The notes: generated by a model from the sequence alone, not told the origin. Counted from the stretch's first letter, positions 50,541-59,736 are shown. The stretch: DNA of 64,000 nt from Oceanospirillum sp048270425 (GCA_048270425.1 JBLWSY010000001.1:62001-126000), one strand, 5' to 3'. Numbers and translations: made by a program.

Positions 50541-50954
50541 TTAGAGACTCGCCACCGGCAGGCACTGGCTCTGATTCGACAGGAACTGATCGATGGTTCT
50601 TACCGCCGGTGCATCCTTTGCCGCATGGTTGTCTGCAATACCGCTCAGATGTACCAGGGTGCTGCGAACCGCATCATCCCGGCTGATACTGAGGCGAGGG
50701 CATTGCTGCGCCACCAGATCGTAAATACCGAGAATATAGCTGCTGCACTGGCCGGACTGAAATGCCGACATCAGCGACTGACTGCCTTCCATCAGAGGCT
50801 GGCACTGTTGTTTCAGCTGTTTTGTGGTCAGCATGCCGCTGCCGGATAGCGGTTTGGCTGAAACTTCAGCCTGTGTCTGAGCTTGTATCTGAGTCGACAG
50901 CGCCAAAGCGCCAATACAAACAGAAGAGATCAGATGTTTTAACACTGCCTTCAC
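50541..50954 (-). CDS. Exported protein, Rap1a/Tai-like immunity domain
   Basis: A protein of 137 residues from the GTG at 50954. The signal peptide is VLKHLISSVCIGALALSTQI with cleavage near QAQ. The mature part (SGQCSSYILGIYDLVAQQC, then a late SQCL) has the cysteine pattern and helices of the Rap1a/Tai family, in which type VI secretion immunity proteins are found. The frame is open further upstream to 51257 but that part is repetitive and follows the leader. The assignment is moderate. Confidence 0.6.
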   Translation of the reverse strand: MKAVLKHLISSVCIGALALSTQIQAQTQAEVSAKPLSGSGMLTTKQLKQQCQPLMEGSQSLMSAFQSGQCSSYILGIYDLVAQQCPRLSISRDDAVRSTLVHLSGIADNHAAKDAPAVRTIDQFLSNQSQCLPVASL

Positions 50955-51040
50955 ATGCAGCCGCAGAGGGCAAAGGTAGCCCGCGCTTTTCTGTATCCTG
51001 AAAATATTAAGCCAGAGATTATCCGGTGCCTTGGGTTTAG

Positions 51041-51100
51041 AAATAAAGGGTCTGGATATAAGGGGTTTGGAAATAAAGGGTCTGGATATAAGAGACTTGG
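51041..51100. repeat. Tandem repeat of 15/30-bp units
   Basis: Two 30-bp copies, each of two similar 15-bp halves (AAATAAAGGGTCTGG and ATATAAGGGGTTTGG). It sits upstream of the Rap1a-like gene in non-coding sequence. Confidence 0.9.
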
Positions 51101-51257
51101 AAAAGAGAGCCTTGGCAATCACCCCATCATCAGGATGGCCGCAGACCTGCGGGCCATTAACCGGTGCCGGTGGCAGTTTTGCGCTATGAAGATCCTTCTC
51201 AGCGCGTTTCTGGGTAGAGCGATCAGGGTTACAGCGGCGGTTTTCTGGGTAGATCAT

Positions 51258-51959
51258 GGTTTATCCTCGTCCGTTTCCGGTCATATCCAAAATTACCTTG
51301 GCGCCTGATATTGCGTGGGCAGCTCGGTTCGGATCAGTTCTGAGATTGGGCTGAGCTGACCGAATTACCGTTTGTGCTGCATGTGCGAAAGCACAGATTA
51401 CACGCTACGCTGGGATTTTGACTGAACGAGGGCAGAGGGATTTCAGTTTGCTGAAAGATTCAAGGCAATAGGATGACAGGTTCGATGACAGAGTAAGGTG
51501 GAACTCCGCAGTATCTTATCTGGTGAATTGTTGCACAATCTGACTTCACCGCGCTCAATCCAGCGTAATATCGGCCCTGATTCTCCCTATTCAGTAATTA
51601 TGCACAGAATTGTTCACTGAAATTGTGGACAACTTTTTGTTTTTCTATCTTGCTGGTTTACAAGAAGTTTTTCGCTTTTCGTGCCACTAATGCTGTGAAC
51701 TTGTCGTGATCTGTGGGGTTTTAAGCTGGGAGTTTTCCACATCGAAGAGGATGATGGCTGCCCGAATTGCAGTTGTCGTTCGTAAGAAGATTGGTCGCGT
51801 GATTTATGATACGTAACTGAAAGCCTTGAAATCAGTTATGTAGTGCTTACTGATCAGTTTAAAGCACGTGCCAACATAGATGATGGATAAAACGACTGTT
51901 AAACTAGCGGCAATTTACGCGCTTATGGTGCTGCTTATAAACATAAAAAAGGCAAGGTC
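51258..51959. other. 700-bp gene-free stretch with DnaA-box-like sequences
   Basis: No supported gene. It contains TTATGCACA (51598-51606, exact DnaA box), TTGTCCACA on the minus strand (51624-51632) and TTTTCCACA (51733-51741). Three such boxes in 150 bp may be chance or a DnaA-titrating site. The promoter of yqhD should also lie in the right part. Confidence 0.35.
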
Positions 51960-53114
51960 ATGTATAACTTTAGTTTTCAGAATCCAACCAAACTGATTTT
52001 CGGCGAAGGCCAGATAAGCAAAATCGCTTCCTCGATCCCTAAAGACAAGAAAGTACTGGTGATTTACGGGGGCGGCAGTATTAAAACCAATGGTGTTTAC
52101 GACCAGGTGGCTGCAGCGCTGGCGGAACATCAGTGGACTGAGTTTGGCGGTATTGAGCCAAACCCGGGTTTTCACACCTGTCTGAAAGCGCTGGAACAGA
52201 TCAAAGCCGATGGCAGCGAGTTTCTGCTGGCCGTTGGCGGTGGTTCTGTGGCAGATGCGACCAAGTTTATCGCCGGTGCTGCCTGCTTTGAGGGGGATCC
52301 GCTGACCATTCTGACCGAAGGTGCCAAGGTTCGTAAGGCGCTGCCGCTGGGTGTGGTGCTGACCCTGCCGGCAACCGGTTCTGAAAGTAACCCGAACGGC
52401 GTTGTTACCCGTTACGAAACTCAGGACAAGATGCCCTTCTACAGCCGCGCACTTTATCCTCAGTTCGCCATTCTTGATCCGACGGTGACTTACTCTCTGC
52501 CTGCCAAGCAGGTGGCGAACGGTATCGTGGATGCCTTTGTTCACACCGTTGAACAGTATCTGACTTTCCCGGTGGGTGCCGATCTGCAGGATCGTTTTGC
52601 TGAAGGCATCCTGCGTACCCTGATGGACAACGGCCCTAAAGCCCTGTCTGAGCCGAAAAACTACAACGTGCGTGCTAATGTGATGTGGTCAGCGACGATG
52701 GCGCTGAATGGCCTGATCGGTCTGGGCGTACCGCACGACTGGTCAACGCACTTTATCGGCCATGAGCTGACCGCGCTGCATGGCCTGGATCATGGTCAGA
52801 CATTGGCGGTGATTCTGCCGGCCATGTTGGAAGAGAAGCGTGAGCAGAAGCGTGAAAAGCTACTGCAATACGCCCGTGAAGTGCACGGTATTGAGCATGG
52901 TACAGAAGAGGAGCGTATCGACCGTGCTATCGAAGAGACCCGTGCCTTCTTTGAAGCGTTGGGTGTTAAGACACGGCTGAGTGATTACAACGTTGGCGAG
53001 GCTGATATTCCGGCGATGATTGATGCCCTTAAAAAGCACAACATGATCGCCCTGGGTGAGCATCAGGACATCACCCCGGAAGTGAGTGCTGCGGTACTGA
53101 AGCGCTGCCTGTAA
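51960..53114 (+). CDS. yqhD: NADPH-dependent aldehyde reductase YqhD (iron-containing alcohol dehydrogenase type)
   Basis: A protein of 384 residues that follows E. coli YqhD block by block: VLVIYGGGSIKTNGVYDQV, GGIEPNPGF, LAVGGGSVADATKFIAGA, and the metal site HELTALHGLDHGQTLA. YqhD reduces short-chain aldehydes, including toxic products of lipid peroxidation. AAGGCAAGG precedes the ATG. A terminator follows. Confidence 0.93.
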   Translation: MYNFSFQNPTKLIFGEGQISKIASSIPKDKKVLVIYGGGSIKTNGVYDQVAAALAEHQWTEFGGIEPNPGFHTCLKALEQIKADGSEFLLAVGGGSVADATKFIAGAACFEGDPLTILTEGAKVRKALPLGVVLTLPATGSESNPNGVVTRYETQDKMPFYSRALYPQFAILDPTVTYSLPAKQVANGIVDAFVHTVEQYLTFPVGADLQDRFAEGILRTLMDNGPKALSEPKNYNVRANVMWSATMALNGLIGLGVPHDWSTHFIGHELTALHGLDHGQTLAVILPAMLEEKREQKREKLLQYAREVHGIEHGTEEERIDRAIEETRAFFEALGVKTRLSDYNVGEADIPAMIDALKKHNMIALGEHQDITPEVSAAVLKRCL

Positions 53115-53150
53115 CCGGGCAAGCGCTCGTGGGCGCTATGAGCTAGACGA

Positions 53151-53174
53151 GGCCGCTAAATCAGCGGCCTTTTT
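53151..53174 (+). terminator. Intrinsic terminator of yqhD
   Basis: GGCCGCT pairs with AGCGGCC around AAATC and is followed by five T residues. Confidence 0.85.
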
Positions 53175-53460
53175 CGTGTCGGTTAAATGAAAGGCTGAAC
53201 ATCTTTTTTATCAGTAGCCCCTTCAATAGCCTGAATTGGCATCTGTCAATGTGATGTTGGTGTTATATCGGTTTTTAGTGCAGTGGCGGTATACTGCGCA
53301 TCCTCAGTTTGCTGGCAGTTTCAGTAACGGTATGATTTGAGAAGAAAATATCTAAAAACAAGCTTGAAAAAAGCAAGACTCAAACATGCTCTGAAACACC
53401 CAACAGAAGTGACAAACATAAGTCACCGTTAGCGCAGCTTAGTTGCAGAGAAATCGGGAT

Positions 53461-53498
53461 AAAAAAAGCCCGGCCTGCAGCGAGAGATGCAGCCGGGC
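53461..53498 (-). terminator. Orphan minus-strand terminator, distal
   Basis: GCCCGGC pairs with GCCGGGC (outer part of a longer stem with TGCA/TGCA), with seven T residues on the minus strand. No annotated gene lies upstream on that strand within 380 bases except possible short peptides or a small RNA. Confidence 0.7.
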
Positions 53499-53575
53499 AA
53501 ACAACTTTCCGAGGGATAAAAACAACTTACACTTTTCGCAAGAAAAGCATTTCACTGCTGTTGCACGACGGCAGT

Positions 53576-53609
53576 AAAAAAAGGCCCGGTAAATGCGGAT
53601 TACCGGGCC
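53576..53609 (-). terminator. Orphan minus-strand terminator, proximal
   Basis: GGCCCGGTAA pairs with TTACCGGGCC, a perfect 10-bp stem, followed by seven T residues on the minus strand. Together with the terminator at 53461 it marks an unannotated minus-strand transcript. A 22-codon frame (starting MNAQVVDTGHF) ends inside this hairpin. Confidence 0.75.
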
Positions 53610-53915
53610 GAATGGTATCCGGTCAGCAGGGTGTCGAAATGACCGGTGTCGACCACCTGAGCATTCATAACAAGCAAGCATGAATCAGAGGGAAACCTCA
53701 GGTGCCATCCACGTGTTAAATAATAGTTAACCCCACTTTGATTAAAAATCTTTCCGAATCAATATAAAGTTTTGTTTGCAACAAACTTTTGTCGAATTCC
53801 CCCGCTGAATAAAATATCCTTGCAGATATCGGGTATCTGACAAGCTCCTTTGGTACACTGGTCACTCCGATATATACCCCATATTCCATCTATTTTTCAG
53901 GCAGTTGCAGTTTCT

Positions 53916-54863
53916 ATGAGTGCTAAGAGTACGAAGAACTACTCACTTGGTCAGGTGGGTGACTATGAGATCAAACAGCTCAAAGTATTTAAAACCGTCG
54001 CCGACTGCGGAGGCTTTTCAGCCGCAGAAACCGCGCTGAATATCGGTCGCTCGACCATTAGTCTGCACATCTCCAATCTTGAATCCCGTCTTAATCTGGT
54101 GCTTTGTAAGCGCGGGCGCTCCGGCTTCTCGCTGACAGAAGAGGGCGAAGTCATCTACAAAATGACCGAGAACCTGCTGGACTCGCTGGATGCGTTCCGT
54201 ATGACGGTAAACAACCTCAACTCCAGTTTGACCGGACGCCTGAAAATTGTCCTGTCTGATACCGTAAGTCTTGATCCAAGGATCGCTTTCCCGGATCTGA
54301 TCGGCACCTTTGCCGACGAGGCCCCCGGTGTTCACCTGGCAAACGACGTGGCATCCATGGCTGAGATCGAGCGCATGGTGCTGAATGACCGCGCCGATGT
54401 TGGCTTTATTCCTTGCCACCGCAAGCTGGAAGGTCTGGACTATATTGACCTGTTCAGTGATACCTGCCGCCTTTATGTCAGCAGCAAGCACCCTGTGGCT
54501 GCACTGCCGGATGAAGAACTGACCGACGAGTTAGTGAACAGCCTGCCGCTGGTTCACGCAGGGCTGAAACCGCATGAATCCGTTGATGAACTGATGACCG
54601 GCCTGAATCGCGCCGCCGAGGCATACTTCTACGAAGGCCGACTGGCGATGATTCTCTCCGGCAAGTTTATCGGCTTCCTGCCCGAGGGCTACGCTCAATC
54701 CTACGTGGATGACGGCCTGATCCAGCCCCTGACACCGGAAGAGCGTTATTACGAACTGCCGATGACCGCCATCTGGAAGAAAACTGCACAACCAAGCAAA
54801 CCCCGCGAATTGTTCCTGAGAATCCTGCGCGAACGCTTTAATACCGGTGAGAGTGCCAGCTAA
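53916..54863 (+). CDS. LysR family transcriptional regulator
   Basis: A protein of 315 residues. The ATG at 53916 is preferred; the frame is open back to 53850 without a better start. DNA-binding helix: GGFSAAETALNIGRSTISLH; effector domain: GRLKIVLSDTVSLDPRIAFP. The target is uncertain. Regulators of this branch often sit next to amine or amino acid catabolic genes, and gabD-gabT lies 6 kb away beyond the third cassette island. Confidence 0.88.
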   Translation: MSAKSTKNYSLGQVGDYEIKQLKVFKTVADCGGFSAAETALNIGRSTISLHISNLESRLNLVLCKRGRSGFSLTEEGEVIYKMTENLLDSLDAFRMTVNNLNSSLTGRLKIVLSDTVSLDPRIAFPDLIGTFADEAPGVHLANDVASMAEIERMVLNDRADVGFIPCHRKLEGLDYIDLFSDTCRLYVSSKHPVAALPDEELTDELVNSLPLVHAGLKPHESVDELMTGLNRAAEAYFYEGRLAMILSGKFIGFLPEGYAQSYVDDGLIQPLTPEERYYELPMTAIWKKTAQPSKPRELFLRILRERFNTGESAS

Positions 54864-54907
54864 ACACTGACTCTTATTGGTTTGTTCCCGCTACATGGCG
54901 GGAACGC

Positions 54908-54959
54908 AAAAGCCCGCTGTTTATCCTCCCAATGGGAGCTGTAAACAGCGGGCTTTTTT
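54908..54959. terminator. Strong intrinsic terminator
   Basis: AAAGCCCGCTGTTTA pairs with TAAACAGCGGGCTTT, followed by T residues on the plus strand; the A run at its left gives a T run on the minus strand too. Confidence 0.85.
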
Positions 54960-55027
54960 ATGGCAATTACACCTGCTAGGAATAATTGGATTAAACTAAC
55001 TGCAGACTGATTTTTGAGGTGGGAAAA

Positions 55028-55165
55028 ATGAGCAAACAGAAACAGGTCACGGAGACGCTGGGCGATAAATTGCTTCGGTCTGTTAAAGAGATGAAGGCAG
55101 GTAAGGCAGCACGGGTAAATTATGTAACGCAAGAACCCAAGAGGGAGACTGGCAAAACTACATAA
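55028..55165 (+). pseudogene. Truncated HTH-type antitoxin
   Basis: 45 codons with GGTGGGA upstream. The start (VTETLGDKLLRSVKEMKAGK then AARVNYV) resembles the N-terminus of XRE-type antitoxins that continue with a KTGLSQ-x-x-FA helix-turn-helix; here it ends in RETGKTT and a TAA before that domain. It is therefore probably a broken gene at the left edge of the third cassette island. Confidence 0.5.
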
Positions 55166-55194
55166 ATCTTGTTGTTATCGACCTATCTAAATCT

Positions 55195-55226
55195 CGTTCC
55201 CACCGCTCCGCGTGGGAATGCATACC
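55195..55226. repeat. REP-like palindrome, left of island 3
   Basis: GTTCCCAC and GTGGGAAT arms flank a GC-rich loop. Similar palindromes are dispersed in many gammaproteobacterial genomes and are substrates of RAYT transposases. A related one is at 61048. Confidence 0.6.
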
Positions 55227-55269
55227 CTGTAATCTTCCGGTGTCATATTTCGTCAGACTTTAGCCTTGT

Positions 55270-55510
55270 TTAGCGGTTTTGCTAATTAAGATAAGCTGTA
55301 AAATCAGTGAATTACTAAAATCGTGGCCGCCAGTTTTTAATAGCACAGGCCGCGCCTGCCCTTAAGGTAAAGGGCGAGATAACACGCATACGTGTTTAGC
55401 AGGGATGAAGTCAGATAAGAAAACGGATTTTTCCTTTCTAATCAAACTCTTTCCTAATTTTTAGACGGTATATTGAAATCGTCAAAACGCGCATGCCCGA
55501 TATTGAAATG
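55270..55510 (+). repeat. Cassette-leader repeat, copy 3
   Basis: It matches the other two copies most strongly from GATAAC (55377) through TTTTTCCTTTCTAATCAA to the core GACGGTATATTGAAATCGTC and AAAACGCGCATGC. The 5' half is more diverged. Similarity ends at the G of GTTATAG (55510-55516), followed by a region leading to the SIR2 gene. Confidence 0.7.
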
Positions 55511-55562
55511 TTATAGCGCTCAGGTTGCCGGCTACGGTACAACTCTATAAGAAGGAAAGAAA

Positions 55563-56735
55563 ATGGATGATTTGATGGGTGACGAGTTGTTCTTGCAAGT
55601 CGAGGAGCACTTGAAGTGTAGTGAGCAAAGTTGGCTACTGGGTGCTGGAATAAGTTTCGATGCAAAATTACCACTAATGTACCCTTTAACGAATAAAGTT
55701 CAGAAGGATATGGAAGTTAGCCATAAGAAATTATATGACGATATTATCACTCCGCTATTTGAAGAGTTGCCAGAGCAATGCCATATAGAGCATGTTCTTA
55801 GTCATCTTGGCGACTATGCTGCATTAGCTGAAAGAAACAAAGAAAAGAAAACAGTAATTCGAGGGAATGAAGTTGAGTTAGCTACGCTAGAAGAAGCACA
55901 CAATACAATTCTTGAGTCTATCTCAAATGTTATCCGATGTGGCTATGTTGAGGACAAGGCTGGAAATACAGTTGAAGAAGGTTCTTTGTCTAAACCAATC
56001 GTGGACATTAAAGCACATTTAGAGTTTGTTGATACACTGTTTAACCACGCATCAGCTGGTGTGTATGAGCGAAGAAAAGCAGTCAATATTTTCACAACAA
56101 ACTATGACACTCTTCTAGAAGATGCATTAGCACTAAATAAAATATCTTATTGGGATGGATTTGATGGCGGAGCTGTTGCCCATCGAAAACAGAAGTATGG
56201 AGACCCGGTACCATCGAACGGACAGCGCGCTAACTTAATTAAGATGCATGGTTCGATAGATTGGTTTCTTTGTGACAAAGGATATGTATGGCGAGTTAGA
56301 GAAAATGACCTATACCCAAAAGTGGATCGTCGAGTTCTAATTTACCCTCAAGCTACTAAATACGTTGCCACTCAGCAAGATCCGTTCTCTACACAGTTTG
56401 ACTTATTCAGAAAATCGCTGAATTCTTCCAATAGCAATATTTTAGCAGTGTGCGGCTATAGTTTTGGCGATGATCATATCAATAACGAAATTGAATTTGC
56501 TTTATCAAAAGAAGAGAACAAAACCGTATTAATCGCATTTTTGGAGTGCAGGGATGAAATTCCTTCATGTTTAGAAAAGTGGCGTAGTGATAGTTTTGGT
56601 TCAAGAGTAATTATCGCATCCTTACACGGCCTGTTTATTGGAAAAGATGGCCCATTTAGAAGAAAAAAAGAAGACGATTATTGGTGGACATTCAACGGTG
56701 TAACATCAGTATTAAAGAATGGGTGCGAGGTTTAG
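55563..56735 (+). CDS. SIR2-like NADase of a SIR2-HerA defence system
   Basis: A protein of 390 residues with AAGGAAAG upstream. SIR2-fold motifs: WLLGAGISFDAKLP (NAD-binding loop), FTTNYDTLLEDAL, KMHGSIDW (catalytic histidine) and AVCGYSFGDDHIN. In characterised SIR2-HerA systems the SIR2 subunit depletes NAD+ upon phage infection and assembles with the HerA hexamer. The stop is two bases before the HerA start, which fits a two-gene operon. The coding sequence is AT-rich and lies immediately after leader copy 3. Confidence 0.9.
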   Translation: MDDLMGDELFLQVEEHLKCSEQSWLLGAGISFDAKLPLMYPLTNKVQKDMEVSHKKLYDDIITPLFEELPEQCHIEHVLSHLGDYAALAERNKEKKTVIRGNEVELATLEEAHNTILESISNVIRCGYVEDKAGNTVEEGSLSKPIVDIKAHLEFVDTLFNHASAGVYERRKAVNIFTTNYDTLLEDALALNKISYWDGFDGGAVAHRKQKYGDPVPSNGQRANLIKMHGSIDWFLCDKGYVWRVRENDLYPKVDRRVLIYPQATKYVATQQDPFSTQFDLFRKSLNSSNSNILAVCGYSFGDDHINNEIEFALSKEENKTVLIAFLECRDEIPSCLEKWRSDSFGSRVIIASLHGLFIGKDGPFRRKKEDDYWWTFNGVTSVLKNGCEV

Positions 56736-56737
56736 TT

Positions 56738-58573
56738 ATGTTTACACCATCTGAAGAGCTGAAAATAGGCCAAGTTGTCGAAGTATCAGGAACCAATATA
56801 AAAGTTGAGATTTCCGATAAAATATCTGAATTAACAAGAACTTTTAATGGTCGTGTTTACCCTGTCGGGCAAATAGGTAGCATGGTTAAAATTCACTATG
56901 GGCGTAAAATAATTTTTGGCTTGGTGACAATGCTCAGAATGCGATCAGAAGAGTTAATTGAAGCAGGTATGCCTGTAACTGCTGATTCTGATCAGCGTGT
57001 AATGGAAATCCAACTGCTAGCTGAAGGCAGCTGGCATAATACAAGATCAACTTTGGGTTTCAAACGTGGTATTAAAACCTACCCTTTACCCCAGCAAGGT
57101 GTCTACCTTCTAACAAACGAAGAAATTTCTTTTGTCTACCGTTCCGCTGAAGGTACAAGAGATGATGAAGTAGACCCATTAGTTCCCTTTGCGGTTTATA
57201 GTGTTTCTGAATCTACAGCCTGTCGGGCTAACATTAATAAAATGTTTGGTATGCATTGTGCGGTTCTTGGCTCTACAGGATCTGGTAAGTCAGGTACTGT
57301 TGCTGCGATTATTCATAGCGTTCTATCGCATAAGAATAATGAGAAGGAGCTATCTCCTCAGATAGTGGTCATTGATCCTCATGGTGAGTATGGTTCAGCC
57401 TTTAAAGAGAGAGCTGTACAGTACCGAGCATATGACATAGCGGCAGGTGACGACGATCAGGAAGAGATAAAGCTACCGTATTGGTTAATGTCTAGTGATG
57501 AGTTCACTAACCTAGTGATTGGTAAAACGGAAAGAAGCGCTACCAGTCAAAACAATGTAGTTCAAAAGGCACTTGCTCATGCAAGAATGGTTGCCGCTGG
57601 AATCGTCAAACCTTGTCCAAGAGAGTTTGGTACAGGTGCCCTTAACCATTTAGAAAATTTTGATGATCCAGATTTGTGTGATGGCAAAGATACTTCCGAT
57701 ATTCTGGAATTCGACCGTGATAAACCTAGACCATTTTGTTTAGATGAGTTTGAAAGTCATGTTAGGTACATACAGGGAGGTAGGATAAACCGTAACAACC
57801 ATGAAAGCATGACAAATTCTGATTTAGCCAAGTCACCAGTACCCTCTGTTTTAGATAAACTAAAAGTTCTGAGAAGAGATACTCGACTTTCATTTATGAT
57901 GAAGTGTTGGCTTGATAACGAAGAAGAAATAAAGCTGCATCAAGTCTTGAACCAGTTCATTGGTGCACCTAGTCAGGCAGGCAAAGATATTAGGATTATT
58001 GATATTTCAGGCTTACCAAATGAAGTTGCAGGCCCGCTTACCGCACTAATTGCTAGGTTACTTTTTCAGTATAAAGTATTTCAAAATCAACAAGAGAAAG
58101 AGAAGGATCCTATATTATTAGTTTGTGAAGAAGCTCATAGGTATGTTCCAGATCATGGGGAGGCTCAGTACGCAGCCGCTCAGGGAGCAATCAGGCGTAT
58201 AGCAAGAGAGGGGCGAAAATACGGAATTGGTTTGATGTTGGTAAGTCAGCGTCCAGCCGATGTGGATAGCACAGTAATTTCACAGTGTGGCACGTGGGTT
58301 ATATTAAGACTTACAAATTCAGCCGATCAACAGCATGTCGCACGATTTTTGCCAGATGGATTGTCTGGAATGGTAGGTGCGTTACCGATTTTATCTCAGC
58401 AAGAAGCAATTTTTGTTGGTGAAGGGGCTGCTCTCCCTTCTAGGGTCAGAGTAAGAGACCTAAAAGAAGACCAATTACCGAAATCAAATACTATACCATT
58501 TGCTCAAGGCTGGGCGAGTGAACGCCTAGATATAGATAAATTGAAAGAAATATCTGAGCGAATGTGCAGTTAG
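56738..58573 (+). CDS. HerA-type ATPase of a SIR2-HerA defence system
   Basis: A protein of 611 residues from the ATG at 56738 with GAGG upstream. An N-terminal HAS-type barrel (residues 1-100) precedes the RecA-like domain: Walker A LGSTGSGKSGTVAA (near residue 180), IDPHGEYGS, Walker B LLVCEEAHRYVPDHG, and SQRPADVDSTVISQCGTWV near the C-terminus. It should form a hexamer that binds the SIR2 subunit. The gene is followed by attC-like site 4 within ten bases. Confidence 0.92.
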   Translation: MFTPSEELKIGQVVEVSGTNIKVEISDKISELTRTFNGRVYPVGQIGSMVKIHYGRKIIFGLVTMLRMRSEELIEAGMPVTADSDQRVMEIQLLAEGSWHNTRSTLGFKRGIKTYPLPQQGVYLLTNEEISFVYRSAEGTRDDEVDPLVPFAVYSVSESTACRANINKMFGMHCAVLGSTGSGKSGTVAAIIHSVLSHKNNEKELSPQIVVIDPHGEYGSAFKERAVQYRAYDIAAGDDDQEEIKLPYWLMSSDEFTNLVIGKTERSATSQNNVVQKALAHARMVAAGIVKPCPREFGTGALNHLENFDDPDLCDGKDTSDILEFDRDKPRPFCLDEFESHVRYIQGGRINRNNHESMTNSDLAKSPVPSVLDKLKVLRRDTRLSFMMKCWLDNEEEIKLHQVLNQFIGAPSQAGKDIRIIDISGLPNEVAGPLTALIARLLFQYKVFQNQQEKEKDPILLVCEEAHRYVPDHGEAQYAAAQGAIRRIAREGRKYGIGLMLVSQRPADVDSTVISQCGTWVILRLTNSADQQHVARFLPDGLSGMVGALPILSQQEAIFVGEGAALPSRVRVRDLKEDQLPKSNTIPFAQGWASERLDIDKLKEISERMCS

Positions 58574-58580
58574 AAAAGCG

Positions 58581-58652
58581 TTATAACAAAGCGATTTACG
58601 CGGATAAATTACTCGCTGCGCTTATAATTTACTGCTGAGCGCGGCATTAGAT
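58581..58652 (+). other. attC-like recombination site 4
   Basis: It runs from TTATAAC (near RYYYAAC) to ATTAGAT (near GTTRRRY, with A for the first G). Inner arms TAAATTA and TAATTTA and flanking GCG/CGC blocks are complementary. Confidence 0.55.
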
Positions 58653-58681
58653 TACTCTAAAATTTCTGGATAGAAGTAAAA

Positions 58682-59584
58682 ATGTCTAGCCCAATAAAAT
58701 CAAATCTACAGAATAATAGGACCGCTATTCAACAATGTATTGAATCTGCTCTTATAAATGGAGTTGGGATGGGACACCGTTCTACGCTGTATGGTTCAGT
58801 AAAGAGTTATCAGAAACTCGATGAGCCAGCGATTGTTTCAAGCTTGTTTCAATATTCGTTACCTGAAATACAGTATGTATTAAATTTTTACTTGAACAAA
58901 ACAGGGGTTACGGCTCAGATTCAAGGGTATTTTTGTCATCAACGTCCGATAGTTACTTGGAAAGGCACTTCAAAGAACGCTGAATTAGGTGATTTGTTTG
59001 TAGTGCATATGCATTATGATAACAATCTCTCTGTTTACATGAATTCTTTGCTGCTACAGGCAAAGGTATCGAGCGCAAAGGGTTACGCGATTAATGTTGG
59101 TAAGAGTGATCAACACCAGTTGCACTTATATGAAAAATGGCCGAGATTTGATTATGCAAGACCTCAGAAAGTCGTGGGTCGGGATGTTACACCTAAAAAG
59201 GCGTTTGATGGTGCACAATACCTATTGCTTCACGAAAACTTAAAGCGGTATGGTACGTATCAAAATAATGGCTTCAAAAATAACACTTCTTTCAATATTG
59301 CCAAAGCGAGTGGTTCTTTGAAAATAAATAACCCTTTTTCAAAGGCTTTATTAGATTTTTTATGTGGTGATACTGGGCGGCAATTTTATAATAGAAGACA
59401 CCCAGGATACTCGGAATGGTGTAAGGTTTGCTGGGATCTTTTGCTTGATGATTCTACTTACAATGCGAAGAAAGTAAACATAGTTGACGAACCCCGTCTA
59501 TTGCAATTTAAATTTTCTGCACTACCTATTAGTACGGTTATTATTCAAACAGGGTTGATAAATTTTCCACAACAATTTGATTAG
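58682..59584 (+). CDS. Putative nuclease of unknown family, cassette gene
   Basis: A protein of 300 residues. I do not recognise the family. The central part has NAELGDLFVVHM and, 16 residues later, LLLQAKV, i.e. E101, D104 and Q126-A-K128. A D followed by (E/Q)xK on the next strand is the PD-(D/E)XK nuclease pattern, as in proteins with GDL-x(n)-LLLQAK. The rest is helical, with aromatic-rich blocks (FYNRRHPGYSEWCKVCWDLL). It lies between two attC-like sites and is AT-rich, so it is a cassette gene and a candidate defence effector. Confidence 0.6.
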   Translation: MSSPIKSNLQNNRTAIQQCIESALINGVGMGHRSTLYGSVKSYQKLDEPAIVSSLFQYSLPEIQYVLNFYLNKTGVTAQIQGYFCHQRPIVTWKGTSKNAELGDLFVVHMHYDNNLSVYMNSLLLQAKVSSAKGYAINVGKSDQHQLHLYEKWPRFDYARPQKVVGRDVTPKKAFDGAQYLLLHENLKRYGTYQNNGFKNNTSFNIAKASGSLKINNPFSKALLDFLCGDTGRQFYNRRHPGYSEWCKVCWDLLLDDSTYNAKKVNIVDEPRLLQFKFSALPISTVIIQTGLINFPQQFD

Positions 59585-59589
59585 GTTTG

Positions 59590-59714
59590 TTTAATAAGTT
59601 ATTTAATAGTGATTTCCAATGCTTGGCATTTTCATTCCACGTTGGGTTTTACGTTTACGGCGGTCCGGTTGAGTTTTATTTTGGCATTGCTCAGACGATA
59701 CTGCGGCGTTATGC
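59590..59714 (+). other. attC-like recombination site 5
   Basis: It ends in GTTATGC (one mismatch to GTTRRRY); the left box is probably GTTTAAT at 59590. CAATGC blocks near both ends pair with GCATTG. The roughly 125-bp length is like the longer attC sites of Vibrio-type integrons. Confidence 0.55.
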
Positions 59715-59736
59715 ATTTTAGAGAAGGGTTTGGCAA

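Noticed and set aside
50955..51257. N-terminal extension of the Rap1a-like protein by 101 residues
   Set aside because: It would place the signal peptide in the middle of the protein and is encoded partly by the tandem repeat, giving a repetitive SLISRPFISKP sequence.
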